In this document: one piece after another, positions 44,892 through 55,600 of the stretch | Layout of the letters: the number at the start of each line of letters is the position of its first letter | Position numbering within the stretch: the first letter of the stretch is position 1 | NCBI RefSeq assembly: GCF_030160455.1 | Contig: NZ_BSOJ01000009.1 | Span: forward strand, 170,709 to 234,708 | Length of the DNA stretch: 64,000 bases | Origin: Limnobacter litoralis | GTDB taxonomy: Bacteria; Pseudomonadota; Gammaproteobacteria; Burkholderiales; Burkholderiaceae_B | Direction of reading: 5' to 3' | Position numbers and translations under genes: made by a program | The notes under the pieces: generated by a model | Databases searched by the model: none | Seen by the model: only the letters and a program-made list of their open reading frames with translations | What the model was told of the DNA's origin: nothing

Positions 44892-45670
44892 TGTTTACAG
44901 ATTCCCATTGCCATCTAGATTTTGAGGGTTTGGTTGAAAACCTGCCCGACATCCTTGTCCGAATGCAGCAGGCCAATGTCAGCCGGGCACTCTGCATCTC
45001 CGTCCAGCTTGAGGACTTTCCCAATGTTTTGAAACTTGCGGAAGACCACGATCACCTGTGGGCAACCGTGGGCGTACACCCGGACTATGAAGACATCACT
45101 GAGCCCACGGTGGAACGCTTGGTCGAACTGGCCGCTCATCCAAAAGTGATCGGCATCGGCGAGACGGGGCTTGATTACTTTCGCCTGAAAGGCGATTTGA
45201 CCTGGCAGAGAAACCGCTTTCGAACGCATTTAAGGGCAGCCAACCAGCTTGGAATGCCTGTGATTGTTCATACGAGAAATGCAGGCGAAGACACGCTAGC
45301 CATTTTAAGGGAAGAAAATGTCATGGCCTGTGGTGGCGTGATTCACTGCTTCACCGAGTCCATTGATTTTGCCCGGCAGGCGCTGGACATGGGCATGTAC
45401 ATTTCCTTTTCTGGCATCGTCAGTTTCAAGAATGCGGCCGATCTTCGGGAAGTGGCGCGTTTTGTGCCGATGGACCGAATTCTCATAGAGACAGATTCTC
45501 CATACCTTGCCCCCGTTCCACACCGCGGCAAAACCAATGAGCCCAGCTTTGTGCCGCATGTGGCTCAAGTCATCGCGGATGAACGTCAAATGCCTCTGGA
45601 AGAAGTGGGTATGTGCACCAGTCAGAATTTTGAACGTTTGTTCAAGCTGGCAGAACTGAAAGTAGGCTGA
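44891..45670 (+). CDS. TatD-family metal-dependent hydrolase (YcfH-like)
   Basis: A 259-residue TIM-barrel nuclease/hydrolase. Metal ligands are seen in DSHCHLDF (start), GIGETGLDYF near 93, VIVHTRNAG near 130, GVIHCFTES near 155 and ETDSPYLAPVPHRG near 205. The start is GTG overlapping the last base of the PilZ stop; upstream codons lie inside pilZ. TatD proteins act as DNA exonucleases or D-aminoacyl-tRNA-type hydrolases, and the exact role of this paralogue is unknown. Confidence 0.92.
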   Translation: MFTDSHCHLDFEGLVENLPDILVRMQQANVSRALCISVQLEDFPNVLKLAEDHDHLWATVGVHPDYEDITEPTVERLVELAAHPKVIGIGETGLDYFRLKGDLTWQRNRFRTHLRAANQLGMPVIVHTRNAGEDTLAILREENVMACGGVIHCFTESIDFARQALDMGMYISFSGIVSFKNAADLREVARFVPMDRILIETDSPYLAPVPHRGKTNEPSFVPHVAQVIADERQMPLEEVGMCTSQNFERLFKLAELKVG

Positions 45671-45679
45671 GGTACTCAG

Positions 45680-46369
45680 ATGACTCGCTTTAAGGTGGCA
45701 TTCGCCGGAATTCTTTGTTTTCTAGCCTTGCATGGCGTTGCCTTTGCAGGCAGCTACACGGATTTCTTTCGTGCAATTTCAAATGACGACGACGGCACAG
45801 TGCGCAGTTTGATGCTGCGTGGCTTTGACCCCAATACACTCACTGAAGAGGGTCAACCGGCCATCAGCTTTGCGATGTACAAGGGCGCTGCCAAGTGCGT
45901 TCGGGTTTTGTTGTTGTCGAAGCACCTCAATGTGAATCAGGCTGACATGCATGGTGATACGCCCATTATGGTGGCCAGCGCGCTGGATAACTCGGGGTGG
46001 GTGGCCGCTTTGATCAGTGAGGGCGCTTCTGTGAACCGGCCTGGCCAGTGGGCACCGCTACATTACGCGGCCGCTTCCGGCAGTTTGAAGGCAGTCCAGA
46101 TGTTGCTGGATGCGGGCGCTGACATCAACGCCAAATCGGCCAATGGCACCACCCCTTTGATGATGGCCGCTCGGGAAAACAAGGCGGAGGTTGCGCGTTA
46201 TCTGTTGCAGAAAGGGGCAGACCCTTCTGTGGTGAATCAGTCTGAATACAACGCAGCTGGCTATGCCATGCGGGCGAAAAACAAAGACCTGGCCATGGAC
46301 ATCATGAAAAAGGAAAAGGCATTGCGAGATTCAAGATCTCAGGCCAATGCCAGTACAAAATCCTCTTAA
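45680..46369 (+). CDS. Exported ankyrin-repeat protein
   Basis: A 229-residue protein with a signal peptide (about 1-24, ending VAFAG) followed by about five ankyrin repeats. Good repeat cores are HGDTPIMVASALDNSGWVAALI, QWAPLHYAAASGSLKAVQMLL and GTTPLMMAARENKAEVARYLL. The C-terminal tail is Lys/Ser-rich. Placement in the periplasm is inferred from the signal. Ankyrin proteins at this spot after tatD occur in related bacteria; binding partner unknown. Confidence 0.9.
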   Translation: MTRFKVAFAGILCFLALHGVAFAGSYTDFFRAISNDDDGTVRSLMLRGFDPNTLTEEGQPAISFAMYKGAAKCVRVLLLSKHLNVNQADMHGDTPIMVASALDNSGWVAALISEGASVNRPGQWAPLHYAAASGSLKAVQMLLDAGADINAKSANGTTPLMMAARENKAEVARYLLQKGADPSVVNQSEYNAAGYAMRAKNKDLAMDIMKKEKALRDSRSQANASTKSS

Positions 46370-46383
46370 TGCCCGGTTTTCAC

Positions 46384-47994
46384 TTACAGACTGGCCTCGA
46401 AGTGTTTAACCAGCGTACGCAGCTCGGAAGAGGTGGAGGCAAGCTGTTGAGCCGATCCCTCAAGTTGCTTGATGCCGGCGACGTTGCTTTCGGTCAGTGC
46501 GCTCATGCGCTCCATGCTGTTGGCCACCTCAAGCGATGCAGCAGACTGCTGTTCCAGCATGGCTGAAATATCGCGTGCTGAGTCGGCCACGCCCTTACTG
46601 GCTGATTTGATGTCTTCCAGGCTCTGATTGGCCTCCAGAATCAATGCCGTGCCATTGTTGACCTCTTTGACTGCCACTTCCATGGTTTGAAGCGCTTGTT
46701 GGGTGCCATTTTGAACGTCCTCGACCGTACAGGCGATTTCCGAGGTGGAGGCTCTTGTCATTTCTGCCAGTTTTCGAACTTCATCTGCAACAACCGCGAA
46801 ACCACGTCCTGTTTCGCCGGCGCGGGCCGCTTCGATGGCTGCGTTCAGGGCCAACAGGTTGGTCTTTTCCGCAATTTCCTTGATCGTTTTGGTGACATTG
46901 CTGATTTTTGACACGGCGTGGTTCAATTCTTCAATATTTGAGCGCGCCTGCTGAACCACCTCTGACACTTGTTGTGTCGCTTGGGTGGAGCGTTGCATGC
47001 TTGTGCTACCCATATCCACCACAGACATGGCGCTGTTGGCGTAATCTGAACTCTTGTTGGTTGCTTCAGAAATTTCTGAAACAGAGACGGACAACTCTTC
47101 AAGCGCTGCGGCCACCCCGTTGATGCCGTCGGATTGTTGGCGAGACCGGTCCATCAAATTGTTGGCCAGTTGGTTCAATTGATTGGCGTCGTCACGGACT
47201 TTCGAAGAACTGGAAACCACGTCAGCAATGATGGCTCGCATATTGACCTGCATACTTCTGAAGCCTGCGAAAATGCTGTTGAATTCGCGGACTGGTGAGG
47301 CGGGTGTTTCAAACTTGAAGTTGCCTTCGGCGAGCGCTTGCAGCGTATTTTGTGTATTGTTGACCAAGTTGTTGCATTGCCCTTTGATCCAGAACATGCC
47401 CCAAAAAGCCAACACCAACCCAGCAATTGAAAAGGCTGTGTTTGCCCAGCCAAATGGAAGCAGGGTGCCCAAACTGACCAGGCTAGGCACCACACAGGCA
47501 ACAATCAAATCGACCATGAAAGGGCGGCCTGCCTTGATGGGCGTGCGTGGCATCTTTTTTTCACCACGGTTGATTGCGTCGTAGAGCGCCTGTGCGTCGT
47601 TCTTTTGTTTTTCTGTGGGGCATGAGCGTACGGACATGTAACCGATTTTTTTGCCGTTTTCAGTCAGTGGGGTGACGTAAGCGTCAACCCAGTAGTAGCC
47701 GCCGTCTTTACAGCGGTTTTTGACCAAACCGCGCCATGGTTGATCTTGACGAATGGTGTTCCAGAGGTCTTCAAACGCTTCTCTTGGCATGTCGGGATGG
47801 CGCACCACATTGTGCGGCTGACCCAGCAATTCCTCTTTGGTAAAGCCTGAAATGTCAACGAATGCGGGATTGGCAAAGGTAATTTTGCCCTTGGCGTCGG
47901 TTTTTGTAACAATCGGATTCTTGGGGTCAAGAAGACGTTCCTGGGAGGTCACGGCTACTGACATTCTTGCTACACGGCCTTTTTGAGCTGACAT
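46384..47994 (-). CDS. PAS-domain methyl-accepting chemotaxis protein (Aer-like)
   Basis: A 536-residue receptor without a large periplasmic domain. An N-terminal PAS domain (about 20-130, with [27 protein letters not shown] and [19 protein letters not shown]) resembles FAD-binding Aer. Two close membrane helices (about 160-205) follow, then a HAMP-like linker and a signalling domain whose hairpin tip is [32 protein letters not shown]. Redox or oxygen sensing is likely. There is no C-terminal NWETF-type tether. No flagellar genes are nearby. Confidence 0.92.
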   Translation of the reverse strand: MSAQKGRVARMSVAVTSQERLLDPKNPIVTKTDAKGKITFANPAFVDISGFTKEELLGQPHNVVRHPDMPREAFEDLWNTIRQDQPWRGLVKNRCKDGGYYWVDAYVTPLTENGKKIGYMSVRSCPTEKQKNDAQALYDAINRGEKKMPRTPIKAGRPFMVDLIVACVVPSLVSLGTLLPFGWANTAFSIAGLVLAFWGMFWIKGQCNNLVNNTQNTLQALAEGNFKFETPASPVREFNSIFAGFRSMQVNMRAIIADVVSSSSKVRDDANQLNQLANNLMDRSRQQSDGINGVAAALEELSVSVSEISEATNKSSDYANSAMSVVDMGSTSMQRSTQATQQVSEVVQQARSNIEELNHAVSKISNVTKTIKEIAEKTNLLALNAAIEAARAGETGRGFAVVADEVRKLAEMTRASTSEIACTVEDVQNGTQQALQTMEVAVKEVNNGTALILEANQSLEDIKSASKGVADSARDISAMLEQQSAASLEVANSMERMSALTESNVAGIKQLEGSAQQLASTSSELRTLVKHFEASL

Positions 47995-48092
47995 GGTCTT
48001 TTCCGGTGAAGTCGACTGATGATGGTTATCATAGTGGTTGACTCACCCAATTAACCCTGCCAGTAAAAGGGTATTTCACCCTCTGTTTGAAA

Positions 48093-48242
48093 TCAGCTGA
48101 CTTCTCTCACCGTCGGAAGTTGAACCACATTGATGACATGCGTGACGTTTCGAAGAAGGTCTTCGCTTTGCTGCAGGGCAGCACGTGGCCAATCTGGGAA
48201 GATTGCGCAACTGATCAAGGTCAGAAACAAAATCTTGTGCAT
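48093..48242 (-). CDS. Possible small exported peptide
   Basis: A 49-codon frame starting at ATG 48242 with an excellent ribosome-binding site, AGGAGAG, seven bases upstream. The N-terminus MHKILFLTLISCAIF has a Lys-then-hydrophobic signal-peptide look, and the rest (ALQQSEDLLRNVTHVINVV) is hydrophilic to amphipathic. It lies alone between the chemoreceptor and kup. No family is recognised. It may be a small secreted or membrane peptide, or chance. Confidence 0.4.
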   Translation of the reverse strand: MHKILFLTLISCAIFPDWPRAALQQSEDLLRNVTHVINVVQLPTVREVS

Positions 48243-48406
48243 GTTAAAGCTCTCCTGAATACAACTTAAGGGTTTACACATAGATCATTACGTACCCAAT
48301 TGAACTGATCGAGATCGCAAGATTGGGTGGGGCTAGCCCTGGGTTGCCCCAAATGGGTAAATGTGCTGTAGGCAGTCTGAATCATCAAATTTGAACTGGG
48401 TTGGAG

Positions 48407-48431
48407 TTTTGATCCGAATTTTGGATCAAAA
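48407..48431 (+). promoter_or_regulatory. Inverted repeat in the kup leader
   Basis: TTTTGATCC (48407-48415) and GGATCAAAA (48423-48431) are exact reverse complements around GAATTTT. It ends 31 bases before the kup start, so it could be an operator or an mRNA hairpin. Confidence 0.5.
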
Positions 48432-48462
48432 TGTGCGGGTACAACAAAAGCAAGGAAGAACT

Positions 48463-50340
48463 TTGACTGACAAGGCCCAATCAAGCAGCGTGGCAGCCCT
48501 CACGCTGGGTGCAATCGGCGTAGTTTATGGGGACATCGGTACCAGCCCCTTGTACACCATGAAAGAGGTATTCTCACCCGAGTACGGCGTGGCGCTTGTT
48601 CAGGCCAATGTGCTGGGTGTTGTGTCCATGATCGTCTGGGGGCTGACGTTCTTCGTCTCCCTGAAATATGTCACTCTGATTTTGCGAGCAGACAACCGCG
48701 GCGAGGGCGGCATCATGGCTTTGGTGGCCTTGACGCTTTCTGCGGTTGGAAGAAATTCACGGTTTTACAGCATGCTTTGTCTGATTGGCCTGATCGGTGC
48801 AGCCCTGTTTTTTGGGGACGGTGTAATCACTCCCGCCATCTCGGTTTTATCCGCGGTTGAAGGCTTGCAAGTGGCAGCACCTCATTTCAAGCCTTTCATC
48901 ATTCCGACTACGGTCATGATTTTGACATGTCTGTATTGGATACAGCATCGAGGTACTGGGGGTATCAGTCGGTTGGTGGGTCCAATCATGCTGGTTTGGT
49001 TTGTGTTGCTTGCGGGCCTTGGCATTGTGAACATCATTCAGAACCCGGTGGTTCTGAAAGCCCTGAACCCTTATTACGCATTTCTGTTTGTGATTGAAAA
49101 CCGGGGAATCGCGTTTGTTGCGTTGGGGGCGATTGTGTTGGCCTTTACAGGTGCTGAGGCACTGTATGCCGACATGGGTCACTTTGGAAAATCGCCCATT
49201 CGACGCGCCTGGTTCTGTGTCGTTTTTCCGAGCCTTTCCCTCAATTACCTCGGGCAGGGCGGCTTGTTGCTGGCCCACCCAGAGTTTGTGACCAACCCGT
49301 TTTACCAGCAGTTGGGGCCCTGGAGCGTGTTTCCGCTGCTGGTCATGGCTACGATTGCAACCATCATTGCGTCGCAGGCAACCATTTCAGGCACCTACTC
49401 GATTGTGCAGCAAGCCATTTCCCTGGGTTTCTTGCCACGCATGAAAATTGTCTACACGTCTGCGGTTGAAAAAGGACAGATTTTCATTCCCCTGATCAAC
49501 TGGTTGCAGTATGCGGCTGTTGTTGGGGCTGTTGTTCTGTTTGGTGAATCCTCCAATCTGGCAACGGCTTATGGCATCGCGGTCACTCTGACCATGTTGA
49601 TGACCACAATCCTGACTTTCTTTGTGATCCGCTACAAGTGGAAGATGAATCTTGCTTTGTGCTTGGCTGTGACAGGCCTGTTCACAGTGTTCGACTCGGT
49701 CCTGTTCGCTGCCAATACCCTCAAGCTGGAGGAGGGCGGCTGGTTCCCTGTGCTGTTGGGCGTCATCATGTTTGTCATCATGCTGACCTGGCGTGATGGT
49801 CGAGAACTGGTCAAAGAGAGACTCAATCGGGATTTCATGCCTCTGAAAGATTTTCTGGGTTCCCTGTTTATTCAACCACCAACACGAGTGCCTGGCACGG
49901 CGGTGTTTTTCAGGCCCATCGGTGAGGGCGTTCCACACGCCATGCTGCAAAACATGATTCACAACAAAGTGATTCATGAGCGAATCATCTTTTTGACTTT
50001 GTACATTTTGGACGAGCCCGCCGTGGACGATGCGGACCGTATCCGCATTGAGTCGCTCGGTGAAAACTGCTTTATCCTGAATGTGTATTACGGCTTCAAG
50101 GAAAATGCGGACATTCCAGCTGCGCTAGACGAGTGCGAGCGTTTTGGCATGGAAATTTCACCCATGGAAACCTCGTATTTCATTTCACGCCAGAACATCA
50201 TTCCCAAGTTTGACAGCGAGATGGCGCCATGGCGTGAGGTGTTGTATTCGGTGATGGCCCGAAACGCTCGAGACGCTGCCGATTATTACCAAGTGCCCTC
50301 CAACCGGGTGATTGAGTTGGGCAGTCAAGTCGAAATTTAG
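48463..50340 (+). CDS. kup: Low-affinity potassium uptake transporter Kup
   Basis: An inner membrane K+/H+ symporter of 625 residues (E. coli Kup 622). The family start is seen in LTLGAIGVVYGDIGTSPLYTMKE, about residue 13, with GEGGIMAL and FFGDGVITPAISVLSAVEGL further on. Twelve hydrophobic helices and a C-terminal cytoplasmic domain follow. TTG at 48463 is chosen since AAGGAAG lies just upstream and the length then fits; a frame from 48361 would cover the leader repeat. Confidence 0.94.
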   Translation: MTDKAQSSSVAALTLGAIGVVYGDIGTSPLYTMKEVFSPEYGVALVQANVLGVVSMIVWGLTFFVSLKYVTLILRADNRGEGGIMALVALTLSAVGRNSRFYSMLCLIGLIGAALFFGDGVITPAISVLSAVEGLQVAAPHFKPFIIPTTVMILTCLYWIQHRGTGGISRLVGPIMLVWFVLLAGLGIVNIIQNPVVLKALNPYYAFLFVIENRGIAFVALGAIVLAFTGAEALYADMGHFGKSPIRRAWFCVVFPSLSLNYLGQGGLLLAHPEFVTNPFYQQLGPWSVFPLLVMATIATIIASQATISGTYSIVQQAISLGFLPRMKIVYTSAVEKGQIFIPLINWLQYAAVVGAVVLFGESSNLATAYGIAVTLTMLMTTILTFFVIRYKWKMNLALCLAVTGLFTVFDSVLFAANTLKLEEGGWFPVLLGVIMFVIMLTWRDGRELVKERLNRDFMPLKDFLGSLFIQPPTRVPGTAVFFRPIGEGVPHAMLQNMIHNKVIHERIIFLTLYILDEPAVDDADRIRIESLGENCFILNVYYGFKENADIPAALDECERFGMEISPMETSYFISRQNIIPKFDSEMAPWREVLYSVMARNARDAADYYQVPSNRVIELGSQVEI

Positions 50341-50351
50341 GTTCGTATTGC

Positions 50352-50380
50352 TTGACGCAAGTGGCTTGCATTGCTATGGT
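50352..50380 (+). promoter_or_regulatory. Probable sulP promoter
   Basis: TTGACG (50352-50357) and TATGGT (50375-50380) are 17 bases apart in the 183-base gap after kup. A start near 50387 would give a leader of about 137 bases. No terminator for kup was found in the gap. Confidence 0.5.
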
Positions 50381-50523
50381 TCGGCCTTCCCGTTCGATCG
50401 CAATGCTTGTTACCTGTGTAGATTTACTTTTCAAAACAGCACCTTTGTTTGCTGCCAATTTCTCCTGTTCTGTTACCCGGGTTCTCGCTGAATAATGCGT
50501 TAACCCCCATTTCTTTGTAAAAA

Positions 50524-52005
50524 ATGATGAAAGACTTGAAGTCGGACTGGTTTTCCAATGTCCGCAACGATGTGTTGTCTGGTTTAGTGGTTGCTTTGGC
50601 GCTGATTCCTGAAGCCATTGCCTTTTCGATTATTGCTGGGGTCGACCCTCAGGTCGGGCTGTACGCCGCGTTTTCTGTGGCCACCGTGAGTGCGTTTGCC
50701 GGTGGGCGCCCCGGCATGATTTCTGCAGCCACGGGGGCAATGGCGCTGGTGATGGTGACGTTGGTCAAACAGCATGGACTTGAATACCTGTTCGCTGCAA
50801 CGGTACTTACAGGTGTATTGCAAGTGCTGGCTGGTTATTTGAAGCTAGGGCGGATGATGCGATTCGTGTCTCGCTCAGTCATCACCGGTTTTGTGAACGC
50901 CCTCGCCATTTTGATTTTCATGGCCCAATTGCCTGAGCTTATCCACGTGTCTTGGTTGGTGTACCCAATGGTTGCTGGTGGCTTGGCCATCATCTATTTG
51001 TTGCCCTTGGTGACCAAGGCTGTGCCATCGCCCCTGGTTGCAATCGTGGTGTTGACGGCTGTCAGCGTGGGCTTTGGTTTTGACATACACACAGTGGGTG
51101 ACATGGGCCGCTTGCCCAGCGCGTTGCCAGCATTCGCGTTACCCAACGTTCCGTTTAATCTCCAAACCCTGCTGATCATTTTTCCCTATTCATTAACGCT
51201 GATGGTTGTGGGCCTTCTTGAGTCCCTGATGACCGCGCAAATTGTGGATGATTTCACAGATACACCCAGCAATAAAAATCGAGAATGTGTAGGGCAGGGC
51301 TTGTCCAATGTGGTCACCGGTTTGATCGGTGGCATGGCAGGTTGCGCCATGATTGGTCAGTCCATGGTCAACATGAAGTCTGGCGGAAGAGGGCGTTTGT
51401 CTACGCTGGTGGCAGGGGTGATGTTGCTGGTACTCGTGGTTTTTCTCGGCAAGTATGTTGCGATGATCCCGATGGCGGCCTTGGTGGCTGTGATGATCAT
51501 GGTGTCGATTGGCACTTTCAACTGGAGTTCAATGCGTGGCTTACAAGCGCATCCAAAAAGCTCAAGCGCAGTCATGCTGGCCACAGTCGCGATGACTGTG
51601 GGTACCCACAACCTGGCTTTGGGCGTTTTGACGGGTGTTTTATTGTCGGGTTTCTTCTTTGCCAACAAGGTGGGTCGCATTTTAAAGGTGACTTCAGCGT
51701 TTAACACTGACACGGGGTGCCGCAGTTATTCGGTCAATGGGCAGGTTTTTTTCGCGTCAGCCGAACAATTCGTGCAGTCGTTTAACACACGCGAGTCGCT
51801 TCATTCGGTGCGCATTAATCTTCATCAGGCCCATTTCTGGGACATTACCGCCGTGAGTGCGCTGGATCAGGTTGTACTGAAGTTTCGACGGGAAGGCGTC
51901 GAGGTGCTTGTGGATGGCCTGAATGAAGCAAGTCGAACCCTGATGGACAGGTTTGCCTTGCACGACAAAGGGAGCACCCCTGCATCTGCAGTGAGTGCCC
52001 ATTGA
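50524..52005 (+). CDS. SulP-family anion transporter with STAS domain
   Basis: A 493-residue membrane protein. [30 protein letters not shown] (near residue 20) is the SulP signature, about ten to twelve helices follow, and a C-terminal STAS domain covers about 395-480 ([22 protein letters not shown]). Substrates in the family include sulfate, bicarbonate and dicarboxylates, and cannot be told here. No Shine-Dalgarno sequence is obvious; ATG at 50527 is an alternative. It converges on the dedA gene with a gap of ten bases. Confidence 0.92.
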   Translation: MMKDLKSDWFSNVRNDVLSGLVVALALIPEAIAFSIIAGVDPQVGLYAAFSVATVSAFAGGRPGMISAATGAMALVMVTLVKQHGLEYLFAATVLTGVLQVLAGYLKLGRMMRFVSRSVITGFVNALAILIFMAQLPELIHVSWLVYPMVAGGLAIIYLLPLVTKAVPSPLVAIVVLTAVSVGFGFDIHTVGDMGRLPSALPAFALPNVPFNLQTLLIIFPYSLTLMVVGLLESLMTAQIVDDFTDTPSNKNRECVGQGLSNVVTGLIGGMAGCAMIGQSMVNMKSGGRGRLSTLVAGVMLLVLVVFLGKYVAMIPMAALVAVMIMVSIGTFNWSSMRGLQAHPKSSSAVMLATVAMTVGTHNLALGVLTGVLLSGFFFANKVGRILKVTSAFNTDTGCRSYSVNGQVFFASAEQFVQSFNTRESLHSVRINLHQAHFWDITAVSALDQVVLKFRREGVEVLVDGLNEASRTLMDRFALHDKGSTPASAVSAH

Positions 52006-52015
52006 ATTTTGCCGA

Positions 52016-52675
52016 CTATTGACTACTTCTTGTTTTGCGTGCCTGCCTTTGCTTCCAGATTCCGACAAAGGTGGGCACGAGACTAATGGCAACAATGACC
52101 ATGACCATGGCAGACAGGTTCTGCTTGATGAATGGAATGTTGCCAAACGCGTGACCAAGATAAACCAGGCTGCCCACCCAGGTGAACGCGCCGATCACGC
52201 TGAAGGTTAAGAACCTGGGGTAGTGCATGCGCCCAAGCCCCGCCACGAAGGGTGCGAAGGTGCGAATAATGGGCACGAAACGCGCAAGAACAACCGTTTT
52301 GCCGCCATGACGAGCATAGAACTCTTCAGTGGCTGTCAGGTGATCTCGCCGGAATATTTTGGAGTCTGGATTGGCAAACAGCTTCAGGCCGAAAACCCGC
52401 GCGGTCAGGTAGTTGATGTTGTCTCCAAACACTGCTGCAAACGCCAGCAGCAACACCAGTGTGTGGGTGTTCAGTTCGGGTGATGTGGCCGCAAGCGCAC
52501 CTGCCACGAACAGCAAAGAATCGCCGGGCAAAAAGGGTAAAACGATGAACCCTGTTTCACCGAAAATGATCAAAAACAGGATGAGATAGACCCACTGCCC
52601 ATAACTTTGAATAAGCGCGCTGAGATGAACGTCCAGATGAAGGACGAAGTCGATGAAGAAATGAATGAGTTCCAT
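52016..52675 (-). CDS. DedA-family membrane protein
   Basis: A 219-residue inner membrane protein. The family motifs are FGETGFIVLPFLPGDSLLF near residue 38, FARHGGKTVVLARFVPIIRTFAPFVAGLGRM near 118, and GAFTWVGSLVYLGHAFG near 160. DedA/VTT proteins are undecaprenyl-phosphate or phospholipid flippases and affect envelope integrity and drug tolerance. It is 21 bases after the RND pump gene on the same strand, so it is probably cotranscribed as the last gene of the efflux operon. Confidence 0.92.
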   Translation of the reverse strand: MELIHFFIDFVLHLDVHLSALIQSYGQWVYLILFLIIFGETGFIVLPFLPGDSLLFVAGALAATSPELNTHTLVLLLAFAAVFGDNINYLTARVFGLKLFANPDSKIFRRDHLTATEEFYARHGGKTVVLARFVPIIRTFAPFVAGLGRMHYPRFLTFSVIGAFTWVGSLVYLGHAFGNIPFIKQNLSAMVMVIVAISLVPTFVGIWKQRQARKTRSSQ

Positions 52676-52696
52676 ATTTTTTTAAAGTAAAGGTGT

Positions 52697-55600
52697 TTAA
52701 ACCGGTTCATCGAAATTAGATTTAAATTGCCCATAACGCAGAGCAATGGCTGGTAGCACGAGCAGGTTCAAAAGTGTCGATGTGATCAGCCCACCCAAAA
52801 TCACTATAGCCATCGGGCCTTCTATTTCGTTGCCCGCTGCATCACTGGCCAAAGCCAGGGGCAGAAGTCCCAAACCTGTGACTGCCGCAGTCATGAGTAT
52901 GGGTATCAGTCTTTCCGTGGCTCCATGCCAGACGGTTTTGGCATTCCAGTGCATGCCATCCACCCTGATTAAATGATCGAAATGGGTGATCAGCATAATG
53001 GAATTGCGAAGCGTGATACCAAACAGTGTGACAAAACCCACCAAGGAGCCAAGTGAAAGATTGCCCCCTGTGGCTAGTAGGGCGAGCACACCACCAACCA
53101 GTGCAAACGGCAGGTTAGCCATCACAAGTAAAACGTGCCTTATTCGCCTTAAGGCCAGATACAGCAAGAGCACCACTCCAATGAGTGCAACACCCGAGCC
53201 CATCAGTAGATTTTGCTGGGATTGACGGCGGGCCTGTTCTTCACCGGAGAACAGTATGTAAGTGCCTGGGGGCATGTTGATCTGGCGTGCAATTTCAGCC
53301 TGTGCCTGTGAGACAAAACTGCTGATTGAGCGCCCGCGTACGCCGCATGACACGGTTTGAACCCGTTGGCCATTGAGATGTTGAATTTGGCTGCGGCCGT
53401 TGTCCAGACTGATGTCTGCTAGAGATTTCAATTCGACCAAGGCTCCTGTCGGGGTGCGCAGCGTCAACTTCCCGACCCGTTCAACACTGTTGCGCTCACC
53501 CGGTGCCAGCGAGACAGTGACATCGCGAGGCTGGTTGCCCAGATACACCTGGGCAGCACGCGTGCCTTCGTAGGCGGTGTGAAGGGTCTCAAGGACGTCG
53601 GTTGTTGAGAGCCCCCACCTCGATAGGGCCTGGTGCTTCAGGCGAACATTGAGCTCCGGCTGGTATTGAATTGCACCAAGGCGTAGACCGACGATGCCGG
53701 GAATGTTTTGCAGCACCTGGGCTACTTCGGAGGCTTTGTGGTCGATGACATCGAGATCGGGTCCGTAGATGTTGATTGCCACGGGTGCAGTCACACCGGA
53801 GATACTTTCATCGATGCGCTCGGTCAGAAACGTGTTTGCAGAGGCGATGATACCGGGGAACTTTGCAAGTGTCTGTTCAATGCCAACAAGCGCGCGCCGG
53901 TGCTCCGCCGGGGATAACGGATTCAGATCGACCTCGATTTCACTGACGTTTACGCCAGTTGGGTCAACGACCTGATCGGCACGTCCTGCACGTTGGGCAA
54001 CCAGCCTGACACCGGGTATTTTCAACAATTCACGGGTAAGATTTGTGCCGACTCGCATGGACTCTGCCAGCGATGAACCAGGGGCAAGCGCCATGTGCAC
54101 CACATAATGTCCTTCCTTCAGTTCTGGTATCAGGCTCGCCTTCATGAGTGGAAGCGCAAGTAACGCCGCAGAACAGACAAGGATCACCGTCAGGAATACT
54201 GCCTTGTTGTGGTTTTCAACGTGGGCCAATAGTTTGCCGTATCGGTTTTTAAGCCATGTGACGAAGCGCGTTTCATGGCTTGAATCCCGATCGTTTGTGA
54301 GCAACAGGCAACACAGGGCCGGTGTAAGCGTGAGAGCAACAAACAGGGATGCAAAAATGGCCAGAACATAGGACAGTGCCAATGGCGCAAACAGCTTACC
54401 CGCAACGCCTGTCAGTGTGAGTACTGGCAAGAAAACGAGCGCAACAATCAGTGTTGCATAGACGACAGCACTGCGTACTTCTACAGAGGCATTCAGAACC
54501 ACCCTGCTGACTGGCAGAGGTTCGGACAGAAGGCGATTTTGCCGAAGCCGACGGAATATGTTTTCAACGTCAACGACTGCATCATCAACCACTTCGCCCA
54601 ACGCGATCGCCAATCCACCTAAAGTCATGGTGTTCAGGCTGATGCCGAGTTTGTCCAGAACGATGATGGCTGTCAACAGGGAAAGTGGAATGGCGAGCGT
54701 GGAGATCAGGGCTGTTCGTGCATTGTACAAAAACAGGAAGAGCACAGTGATGACCAGTATGCCCCCCAGAACCAGGGCTGTTCGAAGGTGTCCAATTGCG
54801 GTGTCGATGAACGCTGCCGGTCTGAATATATCGGGATGCAGGGTGACCTTTTCTTCACGTAGTACAGGCGCCAGTGCATTGAGCGTCTGCATCACTTTGT
54901 CTGACGTGGATTTCAGGTCGGCACCGTATTGGCTTTCAATCACCAGTGTGACCGCAGGTTTGCCATTGATGGCCGTTGCACCCACGGCGGGTGCCGGTGC
55001 TTCGGTGACTTTGGCAACATCGCCAATGCGAAGCACCTTGCCGTTCGTGACGCGAACTGGGGCGCTGGCAAGTTCATGGGCACTCAGTGTCTGACCACGG
55101 GTGTTGATGGTGATTCGCTGGTTGGCAGTCTCCACGTATCCGGTCCCGAGCACTCCTGTTGCACGCTTTGCCGCAACGACCAGGTCATGAAGTGTGAGCC
55201 CGAGGGTGTCCAGTTTTGTGGGTTCAGCCTGAATCTGGAATTGCGGAACGGCCCCGCCAAAAACGATGGCATCCGCAACGCCTGGAATGCGCATGAGTTG
55301 TGGTTTGACCGTCCACTGTGCCAGAGTGGTGAGTTCTGTCAATGAACGCGATGAGGATGTCAGCCCGGCAATCAAGGTGACATTGGTTGATGACGTGGGG
55401 GGAAGCAGCGTCGGATTTTTTACGGCTTCAGGCAGAGTTCCTTTCAGGGTATTCAGGCGTTCTGCAGTCAGTTGCCTGAGTTTGAAAAGGTCGGCGTGAT
55501 CTTTGAATGTCAGTGTGACTACCGAAAGGCCCTGCATGGATTTGGAGCGCATGGCCTGTAGTCCGAGCGTGCCTGCAAGGGCGTCTTCAATGGGTTGCGT

